Assembly (NCBI RefSeq): GCF_024171605.1
Contig: NZ_JALKAA010000001.1
Location: forward strand, 434,001 to 498,000
Length of the DNA stretch: 64,000 nt
Direction of reading: 5' to 3'
Source: Pontibacter sp. HSC-36F09
Lineage (GTDB): Bacteria > Bacteroidota > Bacteroidia > Cytophagales > Hymenobacteraceae
Part shown: one piece after another, positions 44,150 through 55,025 of the stretch
Numbering within the stretch: position 1 is the stretch's first letter
How the letters are laid out: each line of letters begins with the position of its first letter
The notes under the pieces: model-generated
Databases searched by the model: none
The model's input: the letters and a program-made list of their open reading frames with translations, nothing else
What the model was told of the DNA's origin: nothing
Position numbers and translations under genes: made by a program

Positions 44150-44773
44150 TCACTTTATAACAGGAGCTGCAGTTTCCTTTTCCATGTCGCGCTTCCAATC
44201 CAGGTAGCCTATGGTAGCCAAAATCAGGAAGATGAAATACAGAAGAGCTGTCAGGTATAGCTCCTTATAAGTGAACACCCCGATGTACACGACATCCACG
44301 GCCAGCCATACCAGCCAGTTCTCGAGCCGCTTCTTGGCCATCATCCAGTAGGCCATCAGGCTCACAGCAGTCGTGGCTGAGTCGGTGTAGGACAGGTCGG
44401 CATTGGTATAGTTGTCCAGGAAAAAGCCGAGGCTTGCCGTAAACATTACTGCAAGCGCAATCATCACCCATAACTCCCGCTTCCCAACGCTGGTGACTTT
44501 CCGCTCGGTATGTCCTTTTCCGCCGTAGAGCCACTCGTACCAACCATAAAAACTTGTGATGATGTAAAAGGCATTCAGCCCCATATCGGCATAGAGGCGG
44601 GCGTCGTAGAACACAAATACGTAAGCCGTTACACTCACCACACTGATCGGCCAGGTCCAGATACTTTGGCGGGCCGCCAGCCATACCCCTGCTATACCTG
44701 TAATTACCCCTATCACTTCGACCAGGCTCATGGCCTGCAGTGCCGCTATCATGCTATTGTAAAAATCTGTCAT
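44150..44773 (-). CDS. pnuC: PnuC-family vitamin transporter (nicotinamide riboside or thiamine)
   Basis: 207 residues, about seven membrane helices. VIGVITGIAGVWLAARQSIW then TWPISVVSVTAYVFVFY, and YIITSFYGWYEWLYGG (PnuC WxxW-type motif), identify the family. PnuC imports nicotinamide riboside; the PnuT branch imports thiamine and in Bacteroidota is often near TPP-controlled receptors. This gene has no TPP riboswitch itself, and the nearby NadR-like kinase fits riboside salvage, so the substrate is left open. Divergent from the rhodanese gene. Confidence 0.88.
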   Translation of the reverse strand: MTDFYNSMIAALQAMSLVEVIGVITGIAGVWLAARQSIWTWPISVVSVTAYVFVFYDARLYADMGLNAFYIITSFYGWYEWLYGGKGHTERKVTSVGKRELWVMIALAVMFTASLGFFLDNYTNADLSYTDSATTAVSLMAYWMMAKKRLENWLVWLAVDVVYIGVFTYKELYLTALLYFIFLILATIGYLDWKRDMEKETAAPVIK

Positions 44774-44879
44774 CTATACCTGTGCAAGCCCATGTTTTGG
44801 GCTAAATTGTTGCTAAGTTTGCAAATCGAAACCAAAACACCAAAGCTTAAAGTATAGCACAGGCAGGAGCGCTACTACT

Positions 44880-45197
44880 ATGGACGAGATCACAGCACAG
44901 GAATTAAAGGAGAGATTAGGCCGCAGCGCCGAACTGCAGATCGTGGATGTGCGCGAGCCGGAGGAGTTTGCGATCTGCAACCTAGGCGGCGAGCTTATAT
45001 CTTTGGGTGATCTACCGAAGCAGGTAAACCGCATCCGCCGTGATGTGCCCGTGGTCATGGTCTGCCACCACGGCTTCCGCAGCGCTCAGGCTATCCTATA
45101 CCTCACCCAACGCCTCGGCTACGACAACCTCCTCAACCTGAAGGGTGGCATCCATGCCTGGGCAACACAGATTGATCCAACTATGCGGGTGTACTAG
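44880..45197 (+). CDS. Rhodanese-like domain protein
   Basis: 105 residues, a single rhodanese domain: LQIVDVREPEEFAICNLGGE at 19-38 and the active-site loop VMVCHHGFRSAQAILYL with Cys-62 near it (CHHGFRS matches CxxGxRS). Such domains carry a persulfide for sulfur transfer. No sulfur-metabolism neighbours. Cytoplasmic, no signal. Confidence 0.9.
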   Translation: MDEITAQELKERLGRSAELQIVDVREPEEFAICNLGGELISLGDLPKQVNRIRRDVPVVMVCHHGFRSAQAILYLTQRLGYDNLLNLKGGIHAWATQIDPTMRVY

Positions 45198-45331
45198 GTA
45201 TACAGTACCGGGTCTTTTTTAAATCAGAGACTTTCATCCCCTTTTTATAATATTTCCCCTTATGCGATCCTAAGGGGTATTTGACACTAAAAAATGCCAA
45301 AGGCAGCAGCCCGGTAACATGACCCGAATAA

Positions 45332-46882
<1,551 letters not shown>

Positions 46883-46901
46883 TTATTACATTGACAGCAT
46901 T

Positions 46902-46946
46902 AAAGAAGAAGTAGGTTGGCTTTTGTTAACCTACTTCTTCTTTTTT
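46902..46946 (+). terminator. Terminator after guaB
   Basis: AAAGAAGAAGTAGGTT/AACCTACTTCTTCTTT 16-bp stem with 10-base loop and T-run, 20 bases past the stop. Confidence 0.9.
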
Positions 46947-47085
46947 ACGTTATGCAAGTTGTTCTTTCAAAACTCACCTCGACAACTTGGCCAAAGAGCA
47001 AAAAATTTTCTTACCTTACAAACTGATAAAGTCTCGGGCAAGCCATTTTCTATCGCCGAAAAAACTAAGCACGGTTTTCCGTTTT

Positions 47086-49161
47086 ATGCTTTATAGAACC
47101 AACGCAAAATCTCTATTTATTACCTCTGCCCTGATCAGCTGGTCACTCCTGCTGGCTAATGTGCTATTGGCGGCTGAGAGTATGCATCGCGAGAGCTCCA
47201 TTGCGCTGGATCTTCCATTCGTCAACAATTTCCTGATCGTTGTATTCATCATATCGGTGTTCGGCTTTCAACGCCTGAGCGCCGAGAACCTCAAAGGAAT
47301 AGACTTTATCGGCTACCTCTGGAACATCTTTGCCAAAGGGGGTATAGCCGCCTACCTGAGTATTGCCTTGTACATGGTATACCGCATGGTCACCAACTAC
47401 TCGAGTGTGCAGTCGCCGCTGCTGTTGCACATGGTCTACCAGCTAAACTTCGGCTTGATGGTGTTGTTCCTGGCAAAGGCCTTTTACGTTTGGCGCCAGC
47501 TCATACTCTACCATAAAAACAAGTTTATCCAGATCGCATGGGACTGGTACGAGATCCTACTGTTTGCCACGCTGATTCTCACGCTGCTCAACTTCAATTA
47601 CAGTAGTCTGATCTTCCTGCCACTGCTCGGATTGATCGGGCTCTATACCTTGTTCCTGTGCACCAACCTGAAGTGGGTTGCCTACCTGACATTCAACAAA
47701 AAAGGCAGATCTCTTATATTGCTCGTAGCTATCCTGTTGGCCTGCTACATCTTCTTTGACTTTTTCTACGGCTTTGCGGACAGCCCGCTGCTGGTAATCG
47801 ATTACTCTGACGTGGGTTTCCTGCTGCTGGCCATGTTCTTTGTGGCCCTGTATACCCTGGCCTCTTTTCTGGTGGCGCTTTTTAGTCTGCCAACTTCCAG
47901 CGTGTTTGAGCAAAAGAGCGAGGACCTGCTCAATTTTCAGCGCCTGAGCCAGTCTATACAGCAGGGACAGAGCGAGAAACAGGTATACGACATGCTCTTT
48001 GAGAGTACCGTGAAGGCATCGGATGCCAGCGCCGCCTGGCTCGAGATATTCAGGGGCGAGAAAAAAGATGAGATAGAACTGTGCCATCAGCTCACAATAG
48101 AAGAAGAGCAGATCAAGCGCATCCGCCACCTGCTGCTGGCCTACAACATCCAGCACATCGACTACATCAACAACAACCTCGACCGTAACCCCGGCTTCCG
48201 TGACCTCACGCTACCCTGGAAGTCGCTCATCATCCTGCCGATCAAATCCAAGAAACACCTGTTTGGGGTGCTATACCTGCTGAAGGATATTGAGCAGGGC
48301 TTTGACAGGGAAACGGTGAACGTACTGCGCACTTTTACCAACCAGACCATTCTCACGATCGAGAACCTGCGCCTGGTGCACGAGTCGCTGCAAAACGAGC
48401 GTTACAAAGAGGAGCTCAAGATCGCCTCGGTGGTGCAGGACAGCCTGATCCCGAAAAAATTCCCGAGCGACAGTTGGTTTGAGATCTCGACCTACGCCAA
48501 AGCCGCCAAAGAGGTGGGCGGTGACTTTTATGACTTCCTGCAACTAAGCGAGTCGCGCATCGCCATCATCATCGGCGACGTATCGGGTAAAGGTATTTCG
48601 GCGGCCTTCCACATGGCCCAGATGAAGGGTATCTTTCATGGCCTGATGCAACAGGATATGCCGCCAAGCGAGTTCATGAAACAGGCCAACAGTGCCCTGA
48701 GCCGCTGCCTTGAGAAAACCTCTTTTATCACTTCTGCGCTATACATCATTGATTATCGCATGAAGGGCTTTATGTTTGCCCGCGCGGGCCACTGCCATAC
48801 CCTGTATTACAACTCCATGATGGACGACACCTTCTATTTTCAGACGGATGGACTGGGACTTGGCATCATTCGTGATAAAAGTTATAACAATCACGTCCGG
48901 GAAATGTATTATGACTACAACCCGACCGACGTGATGGTGATTTACACGGATGGCATCGTGGAGGCCCGCAGTCCGACCAACGAGGAGTATGGGGAGGACA
49001 GGTTGCGCTACATGCTCACCCAAACCTACCACCTGGAGGCCGAGGACATCAAGTACGCCATCATCAACGATCTGGAGGATTTTACCGGTCCGACAGAAAA
49101 CATATACGACGACCAGACGCTGCTCGTCATCAAATTTAAACCGACTCAACCTAGTGAATAG
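47086..49161 (+). CDS. Membrane SpoIIE-type serine phosphatase with GAF domain
   Basis: 691 residues from ATG 47086; a TTG start at 46987 would add 33 residues. N-terminal seven or eight membrane helices (about 8-275), a GAF-like domain (about 300-440, IEQGFDRETVNVLRTFTNQT), then a SpoIIE/PP2C phosphatase (about 455-688) with KEVGGDFYDFLQLSESRIAI, IIGDVSGKGISAAFHMAQMK and VMVIYTDGIVEARSPTNEEY carrying the metal-binding Asp residues. In partner switching such phosphatases dephosphorylate a STAS protein. The next two genes encode exactly those partners (STAS, then kinase), so this is a complete regulatory module; the membrane part suggests it senses a signal at the envelope. Confidence 0.9.
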   Translation: MLYRTNAKSLFITSALISWSLLLANVLLAAESMHRESSIALDLPFVNNFLIVVFIISVFGFQRLSAENLKGIDFIGYLWNIFAKGGIAAYLSIALYMVYRMVTNYSSVQSPLLLHMVYQLNFGLMVLFLAKAFYVWRQLILYHKNKFIQIAWDWYEILLFATLILTLLNFNYSSLIFLPLLGLIGLYTLFLCTNLKWVAYLTFNKKGRSLILLVAILLACYIFFDFFYGFADSPLLVIDYSDVGFLLLAMFFVALYTLASFLVALFSLPTSSVFEQKSEDLLNFQRLSQSIQQGQSEKQVYDMLFESTVKASDASAAWLEIFRGEKKDEIELCHQLTIEEEQIKRIRHLLLAYNIQHIDYINNNLDRNPGFRDLTLPWKSLIILPIKSKKHLFGVLYLLKDIEQGFDRETVNVLRTFTNQTILTIENLRLVHESLQNERYKEELKIASVVQDSLIPKKFPSDSWFEISTYAKAAKEVGGDFYDFLQLSESRIAIIIGDVSGKGISAAFHMAQMKGIFHGLMQQDMPPSEFMKQANSALSRCLEKTSFITSALYIIDYRMKGFMFARAGHCHTLYYNSMMDDTFYFQTDGLGLGIIRDKSYNNHVREMYYDYNPTDVMVIYTDGIVEARSPTNEEYGEDRLRYMLTQTYHLEAEDIKYAIINDLEDFTGPTENIYDDQTLLVIKFKPTQPSE

Positions 49162-49174
49162 TTATACGTAAAGG

Positions 49175-49519
49175 ATGCCGATGAAAATTACTAACCAAAT
49201 CAAAGACACAACGATCATCATCACCCTGGATGGTGAATTGGACGCAAGCTCATCTGTAATGCTCGATGAAGCACTGTCCGACCCCGAGATCATGACCTAC
49301 AGCAAGATCCTGGTAGATTGCAAAGACCTGAACTACATTTCGTCTGCAGGCCTTGGGGTATTTATTTCGCATCTGCAGCGCTTTGAGGATGCTCATATCA
49401 AACTCATTTTCTACAACATGCAGGACAAAGTGCGCAACGTATTCGAAATCCTGGGCCTCGATCTGCTCATGACCATCGTTTCGGATTACGAGGAAGCCAT
49501 GACCATTGCTGATGAATAA
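49175..49519 (+). CDS. STAS-domain anti-anti-sigma-type protein
   Basis: 114 residues. TTIIITLDGELDASSSVMLD at about 9-28 and LNYISSAGLGVFISHLQ near 51-67 match SpoIIAA/RsbV; the conserved phosphorylatable Ser lies in the YISSAGL loop. It would be phosphorylated by the kinase encoded next and dephosphorylated by the phosphatase upstream. Starts 13 bases after the phosphatase stop and overlaps the next gene by 8 bases. Confidence 0.92.
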   Translation: MPMKITNQIKDTTIIITLDGELDASSSVMLDEALSDPEIMTYSKILVDCKDLNYISSAGLGVFISHLQRFEDAHIKLIFYNMQDKVRNVFEILGLDLLMTIVSDYEEAMTIADE

Positions 49520-49922
49520 TAAAATTACAGTTAGCTGTACTAAAAAAAATCTGAAGCAAATACGGGACTTCGTCACGGAGTATCTGGCAGCGTATACCTT
49601 GTCAGACATCCAGATGAACCAGATCGTATTGGCCGTGGATGAGATATGCGCCAACCTCATCATCCACGCCAACAACGAAGACCCGTCCAAAAGCATTTCC
49701 CTCTCCATCACGGAGAAGGCCGGCATCGTCAAATTCGAGATCGTCGACAACGGGGTGGCCTTCCGTCGCTCTGAGTATAAAGAGCCTAACATCGAAGAGC
49801 ACATCCGGGTCGGCAAGAAAGGGGGCGTCGGCATCGCCCTGGTCAACCGCATCATGGACCGTGTGGAATTCGAGACGACTGACAGGCAGAACACCTGCTT
49901 CCTGTACAAAAAAATTAAATAG
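49512..49922 (+). CDS. RsbW-type anti-sigma/serine kinase (HATPase)
   Basis: 136 residues from ATG 49512 (a TTG at 49506 is in frame). The GHKL fold shows an N-box VLAVDEICANLIIHANNED (Glu and Asn), the G1-like VDNGVAFRR and the final GGVGIALVNRIMDRVEFETT, as in RsbW/SpoIIAB. It should phosphorylate the STAS protein and sequester a target. No sigma factor is adjacent, so in this phylum the output could be another protein. Third gene of the module. Confidence 0.9.
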   Translation: MNNKITVSCTKKNLKQIRDFVTEYLAAYTLSDIQMNQIVLAVDEICANLIIHANNEDPSKSISLSITEKAGIVKFEIVDNGVAFRRSEYKEPNIEEHIRVGKKGGVGIALVNRIMDRVEFETTDRQNTCFLYKKIK

Positions 49923-50086
49923 GGCTGAACTGCACACTTTTAGCGCCCCGCATCCGTTATCCGGAACGAAATCGCATGCAATAGGATTATAGTGGTACTT
50001 TTTGACTAATCTGTCAGAAAAATTAACTAAAATTGCATGATCTGACTTCGTCAGAGCAAAACCAAGCGTTAGTTTATCATCTATTT

Positions 50087-52396
50087 ATGCGCAGCAATCA
50101 ACTACTTGTTGCGGTAGCGGCTCTTGTTATGGCTGGCTGTACCGCAACTAAGAAGAATGACAAGCAGGAACCTATCATTGCGACCATTGGCTCCCAACCT
50201 ATTTACACATCCGAGTTTCAGTATGTGTATGAGAAGAACAACGGGGGCAACGAAGATGCCTATACCCGCCAAAGTGTAAGCGAGTACCTCGACCTCTATA
50301 CCCGATTCAAACTGAAGGTAATGGAAGGCGAGAGCCGTGGCCTGGACACCACTGCCGCTTTTAAGCGCGAACTGGAGGGCTACAAAGAGCAGCTTGCACA
50401 ACCCTACCTCACTGAAAAGAGTGTGACCGACCAACTGGTGCAGGAGGCTTATGAGCGCCTGAAACAGGAGGTGAACGCATCGCACATTTTGCTGGGCCTA
50501 CCAAACGACCCGAGTCCGCAGGACACCCTGGCTACCTACAACCAGGCCCTGGAACTGCGCAAGCGACTCGAGGCCGGTGAGGATTTCGGCAAGCTAGCCC
50601 GTGAGTTTTCGCACGACCCGTCCGCAGCCGAAAACGGCGGTAACCTGGGTTATTTCACAGCCATGCAGATGGTTTATCGATTCGAGGATGCCGCCTACAA
50701 AACACCCGTTGGCCAGATCTCGCAGCCGGTTCGTTCCCGTTTTGGCTATCACCTGATCAAAGTAAACGACAAGCGCAACGCGAAGGGCGAAGTGAAAGTG
50801 GCCCATATTATGGTGCGCGCCACGCCGGGTATGCCTAAGGCAGACTCGCTGGCTGCCAAACAGCGCGTAGACGCCATCTACAAGCGTGTACAGCGTAACG
50901 AGAACTGGGACCGCCTGGCTGCAGAGTTTTCGGAGGACGCCAACTCTGCCGCCAACGGTGGCGAGTTGCCCTGGTTCGGCACCGGGCGCATGATCCCGTC
51001 TTTTGAGGAAGTGGCGTTTGGTCTGAAGAAAGAAGGCGAAGTAGCCCCTCCTGTGCTGACGCCTTATGGCTGGCACATCATCAAACTGATCGGCAAGCAA
51101 CCGCTCCCTTCGTTTGAGGACATGGAGCAGAACCTGCGCAACAAGATCGCAAAAGACTCCCGCTCCGAGCTCAACAAAGCAGCCTTCCTGAAACGCATCA
51201 AATCAGAAAATAACTTCAGCGAAGACGCTACTGTCAAAGCTGCCGCTTTAAGCAAAGGAACAGATGACCTGCTGCAAGGCAAGTGGGATTTTGATGCCGC
51301 CGACAAAACACTCAAGAACACACTCTTCACGATACAGGGCAAGCCTTATACCGTGTCTGACTTCTATACCTACGTAAAGGCTGAGCAGCGCCCGCGCATG
51401 GCTGGTACTCCGCAACACCACATGAACTCGCTCTACGACAACTTTGTGCAGAAGAGATTGCTGGCGTATGAGCGTGCCAACCTGGAGAACAAGTACCCCG
51501 ACTACCGCATGCTGGTGCGTGAGTACCACGACGGCATCCTGCTGTTCCAGTTAATGGACGAGAGGGTATGGTCGAAGGCGGTGGAAGACACCACTGGTCT
51601 CAAGGCTTTCTTTGATCAGAACCGCGACAAGTACCAGTGGAAAGAGCGCGTGCACGCCACCGTGATCAGCGCTGCCAACAAAGAGCTCCTCACCAAGGCC
51701 CAGCAGCAGTTAAACGAACGCCGCTACGAAGTACGCAACGGTAAACCAGCCGATATCACATTCGAAACAAACAGCGCCACGCCAGACCAGCCAAGTGTAG
51801 CCCGCCTAAGCGAGTTGGCAGACCGCCTGAGCAACAACCCGAACCTGACGCTGGAAGTGAACGGCCACGCCGACGCGCGTGAGGCGGCCGGCAAGCGCGA
51901 TCTCTCGGCAGAGCGTTCCAAAGCCATTGTCGCCTTCCTGACAGGGCGAGGCGTAACAGCCGACCAACTCACCGCCAGAGCACTGGGCAAAACCAAGCAA
52001 GCCGCTGCCGACAATACCGAAACCGGTCGCCGCCGCAACAGACGCGTATCGTTTACGCTTTACTCACCAGAGCTGAGCGTGCTGGCTGAAAACCTGAATG
52101 CCGGTAATCCGCTGGGTGTTCAGATCACTGAAAAGAGATTTCAGAAAGGCGAAAACAAAGCCGTAGACGCTGTGAAGTGGGAAAAGGGCACTTACAATAC
52201 CGAACTGAACGAGCGCCAGTACCTGGTGATCGTGCACGATGTGCTGGCTCCTGCTCCGAAGCAGCTTTCCGAGGTAAGAGGCCAGGTAACGGCCGACTAC
52301 CAGAACTACCTGGACGAGCAGTGGGTGAAGCAGCTGCAGGAAAAGAATCCGGTTAGCGTTAACCAGACAGAGGTCGATAAAATTATCAGAAAATAA
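50087..52396 (+). CDS. Lipoprotein parvulin foldase with embedded OmpA-like peptidoglycan-binding domain
   Basis: 769 residues from ATG 50087. Lipobox LVMAGCTA puts the mature N-terminus on an envelope membrane. Two parvulin (PpiC) domains follow: about 130-225 (VNASHILLGLPNDPSPQDTL; FSHDPSAAENGGNLGYF) and about 235-345 (KVAHIMVRATPGMPKADSLA; FSEDANSAANGGELPWFGTG). At about 560-665 lies an OmpA_C domain: LTLEVNGHADAREAAGKRDL with LSAERSKAIVAFL and TGRRRNRRVSFTLY, including the Asp and Arg that bind diaminopimelate. A SurA-like C-terminal part resumes after it. It probably folds outer-membrane proteins while tethered to the cell wall. Next to a second SurA gene. Confidence 0.88.
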   Translation: MRSNQLLVAVAALVMAGCTATKKNDKQEPIIATIGSQPIYTSEFQYVYEKNNGGNEDAYTRQSVSEYLDLYTRFKLKVMEGESRGLDTTAAFKRELEGYKEQLAQPYLTEKSVTDQLVQEAYERLKQEVNASHILLGLPNDPSPQDTLATYNQALELRKRLEAGEDFGKLAREFSHDPSAAENGGNLGYFTAMQMVYRFEDAAYKTPVGQISQPVRSRFGYHLIKVNDKRNAKGEVKVAHIMVRATPGMPKADSLAAKQRVDAIYKRVQRNENWDRLAAEFSEDANSAANGGELPWFGTGRMIPSFEEVAFGLKKEGEVAPPVLTPYGWHIIKLIGKQPLPSFEDMEQNLRNKIAKDSRSELNKAAFLKRIKSENNFSEDATVKAAALSKGTDDLLQGKWDFDAADKTLKNTLFTIQGKPYTVSDFYTYVKAEQRPRMAGTPQHHMNSLYDNFVQKRLLAYERANLENKYPDYRMLVREYHDGILLFQLMDERVWSKAVEDTTGLKAFFDQNRDKYQWKERVHATVISAANKELLTKAQQQLNERRYEVRNGKPADITFETNSATPDQPSVARLSELADRLSNNPNLTLEVNGHADAREAAGKRDLSAERSKAIVAFLTGRGVTADQLTARALGKTKQAAADNTETGRRRNRRVSFTLYSPELSVLAENLNAGNPLGVQITEKRFQKGENKAVDAVKWEKGTYNTELNERQYLVIVHDVLAPAPKQLSEVRGQVTADYQNYLDEQWVKQLQEKNPVSVNQTEVDKIIRK

Positions 52397-52432
52397 AGCG
52401 GGTTCGCAACAAGAGAACCGATACAAGTCAAC

Positions 52433-53806
52433 ATGCACAACACAACCCATAAAACGAGAACCCTGTCCCTGCTACTGCTCTGCCTGATCACGGCCTTTAC
52501 AGCTACGGCACAGGCGCCCACCCAGAAAAAACTGGACGGCATCATAGCCAAGGTAGACAACCACGTGATCCTGCGCTCAGAGCTTGAGTTCAGCTACCTG
52601 CAGTTCCTGGCCCAGAACAAACAGCAGCCAAGCGCACAGACAGAGCCCATGAAGTGCGAAATATTAAAGTCGATGGTGCAGGAAAAGCTATTGCTGGCCC
52701 GCGCCGAGATCGACTCTGTTGTAGTAGAAGAAACAGCTATAACCGGCGAACTGAACCGCAGAATTGATTATCTGGCCTCGCAGGTAGGGGGCACGGAGCG
52801 TCTGGAGCAATACTATAACAAAAGCGTTAAGCAACTGCGCGACGAATTGCGACGCTCTGTTCGCAACCAGATGTTGTCGGAAAAGATGCAACGCGAAATC
52901 ACTGATAAAGTAACCGTAACCCCGAAAGAGGTGCGTCGCTACTTTAACCAGATTCCCGCTGACAGCTTGCCTTACTTCTCCAGCGAAGTGCAGCTGAGCC
53001 ACATCGTAAAGTATGCAGAGGTAAGCCGCCAGCAGAAGCAGGCCGCCCGTCAGAAGCTGGAAGCACTGCGTGCCCGCATTGTGGCCGGTGAAGATTTTGC
53101 CACATTGGCAAAAGAACACTCAGAAGACCCAGGCTCGGCAGAAGCAGGCGGAGAACTCGGTTTCTTCAAGAAAAAGGAACTGGTACCGGAGTACGAAGCC
53201 GCTGCACTGCGCCTCGAGCCAGGCCAGATGTCAAACGTAATCGAGTCGATGTTCGGCTTTCACCTGATTCAGTTGATCGAGCGCAAAGGACAGGAGTTCA
53301 ACACACGCCACATCCTCATCAAGCCTGCCACTGAACGTGTGGATGTGCAGGACGCCATCGCCGCACTGGACAGCGTGCGCACCCTTGTTGTGAACGATAG
53401 CATCAGCTTTGCAAAAGCTGCCAAAGATTTTTCGGACGATAAGAACACAAAGGACAACGGTGGTACCATTATAAGCCGTATGACGGGTAACTCGTACATC
53501 CCGATGAATGAAGTGGAACCAAGTATCTTCTTCGTGATCGACACCATGAAAGTGGATGATGTGTCGAAACCAGTGAGCTTTACCACGCCAGACGGCAGAG
53601 AGGCAGCCCGTATCATTCAGCTTCGTTACAAATCGACTCCTCACCTGGCCAACATGAGCGACGACTACCAGAAAATAGCCGCCGCCGCCCTGGCCCAGAA
53701 AAGGGACAAAGCTGTGGATGAGTGGTTCCGAAAAAACATAGACACCGTATTCATTGAGATCGACCCTGAGTACGACCAATGCAAAGTGCTTGACTTAACG
53801 CAATAA
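52433..53806 (+). CDS. surA: SurA-like periplasmic peptidyl-prolyl isomerase
   Basis: 457 residues. Signal peptide (TRTLSLLLLCLITAFTATAQ), a SurA N-terminal chaperone part starting KLDGIIAKVDNHVILRSELE (GIxAxVxxxVIxxSEL pattern), then two parvulin domains (about 180-280, VQLSHIVKYAEVSRQQKQAA; and about 290-395, FNTRHILIKPATERVDVQDA). It assists outer-membrane protein folding. It follows the OmpA-containing paralogue by 36 bases and precedes a MoxR gene by 8 bases, so all three are likely one operon. Confidence 0.93.
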   Translation: MHNTTHKTRTLSLLLLCLITAFTATAQAPTQKKLDGIIAKVDNHVILRSELEFSYLQFLAQNKQQPSAQTEPMKCEILKSMVQEKLLLARAEIDSVVVEETAITGELNRRIDYLASQVGGTERLEQYYNKSVKQLRDELRRSVRNQMLSEKMQREITDKVTVTPKEVRRYFNQIPADSLPYFSSEVQLSHIVKYAEVSRQQKQAARQKLEALRARIVAGEDFATLAKEHSEDPGSAEAGGELGFFKKKELVPEYEAAALRLEPGQMSNVIESMFGFHLIQLIERKGQEFNTRHILIKPATERVDVQDAIAALDSVRTLVVNDSISFAKAAKDFSDDKNTKDNGGTIISRMTGNSYIPMNEVEPSIFFVIDTMKVDDVSKPVSFTTPDGREAARIIQLRYKSTPHLANMSDDYQKIAAAALAQKRDKAVDEWFRKNIDTVFIEIDPEYDQCKVLDLTQ

Positions 53807-53814
53807 ACACATAC

Positions 53815-54780
53815 ATGAAGCAGTATACCTCTGACAAAGAAGCAGCCGACGCGCTGCACCGGTCCTACCACGACCTCACTTCCGAAATATCAAAAGTGAT
53901 CGTAGGACAGGAAGAAGTCGTGCGCCTGGTGCTCACAGCTGTTTTTTGTCAGGGGCACTGCCTCCTGGTCGGCGTCCCAGGCCTTGCCAAAACCCTCCTC
54001 ATCCAGACCATCGCCTCCTCGCTCAACATGTCTTTCAGCCGGGTACAGTTTACCCCGGACCTGATGCCGAGCGATATTGTGGGAGCCGAGACAATGGACA
54101 AGGACCGTAATTTCAACTTCGTGACGGGTCCTATCTTCGCCAACATCATTCTGGCAGACGAGATAAACCGTACGCCTCCCAAAACACAGGCGGCCCTGCT
54201 GGAGGCCATGCAGGAGTATGCGGTGACCGTAGCCGGCAAGCGCTACGAACTGCCCCGCCCCTTCTTTGTGCTGGCCACCCAAAACCCGATTGAGCAGGAA
54301 GGAACCTATCCCCTGCCCGAAGCACAGCTCGACCGTTTCATGTTTAACATCACGCTGGGCTACCCCAGCTACGAGTCGGAACTTCAGATTGTGAAGAATA
54401 CAACAGGCGCAGCCCGTGTGGCCCTCGACAAGATCCTACACGCTGATGACATCATGGCATTCCAGCAACTGGTACGCCGCGTACCCGTGGTAGACAATGT
54501 GGTGGAATATGCCGTAAAATTGGTACACAAGACCCGACCCAATACGGCAATGGGATCTGAGCGGGCCAGTCAATACCTGGAATGGGGCGCCGGACCGCGT
54601 GCCTCCCAGCACCTGATTATCGGCGCTAAGTGCAACGCCCTCCTCAACGGCAAATACTCCCCGGACATAGAAGACGTGCAGGCTGTTGCCCTGCCCATCC
54701 TTCGTCACCGCATTGTGCGTAACTTCAAAGCTGAGGCAGAAGGTATAACGGTAGAGCAGCTGATTCAGGAACTCCTGTAA
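53815..54780 (+). CDS. MoxR-family AAA ATPase
   Basis: 321 residues. Walker A LLVGVPGLAKTLLIQTIASS, Walker B FANIILADEINRTPPKTQAA, and ATQNPIEQEGTYPLPEAQLD define the AAA_3/MoxR family. MoxR proteins act as chaperones for metal or complex assembly with von Willebrand-type proteins (DUF58/BatA). Those partners are not in the window. It is the last gene of the foldase operon by spacing; the 245-base gap after it holds only repeats. Confidence 0.92.
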   Translation: MKQYTSDKEAADALHRSYHDLTSEISKVIVGQEEVVRLVLTAVFCQGHCLLVGVPGLAKTLLIQTIASSLNMSFSRVQFTPDLMPSDIVGAETMDKDRNFNFVTGPIFANIILADEINRTPPKTQAALLEAMQEYAVTVAGKRYELPRPFFVLATQNPIEQEGTYPLPEAQLDRFMFNITLGYPSYESELQIVKNTTGAARVALDKILHADDIMAFQQLVRRVPVVDNVVEYAVKLVHKTRPNTAMGSERASQYLEWGAGPRASQHLIIGAKCNALLNGKYSPDIEDVQAVALPILRHRIVRNFKAEAEGITVEQLIQELL

Positions 54781-55025
54781 TTGCTGGTTGTTGATTGCTA
54801 ATTGTTTAACTACTCAGGTATAGCTTCAGTTTGCTGAATATAGTTGAAGATTAAAGCAGAGTTGTGCCCTGTTCAATTTTTTGGATACACGGGGTTTCAA
54901 CAATTTAGCAACTAAACCAGTCAACAATTTAACCCCTCAACAATTCACCAAACAATTTAGCAATCTAAGCTTATTGGTGTAATTTTGCGCCTGTACTGAT
55001 TTTTTGACACATTACTCTGAAACTT
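54781..55025. repeat. Gap with clustered AAATTGTT-type repeats and a -7 box
   Basis: At least three copies of the CAACAATTTA word lie at 54895-54966, with forward copies (GATTGCTAATTGTTTAA) at 54793-54810. A TAATTTTG box at 54980-54987 may drive the next gene. No gene. Confidence 0.5.
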
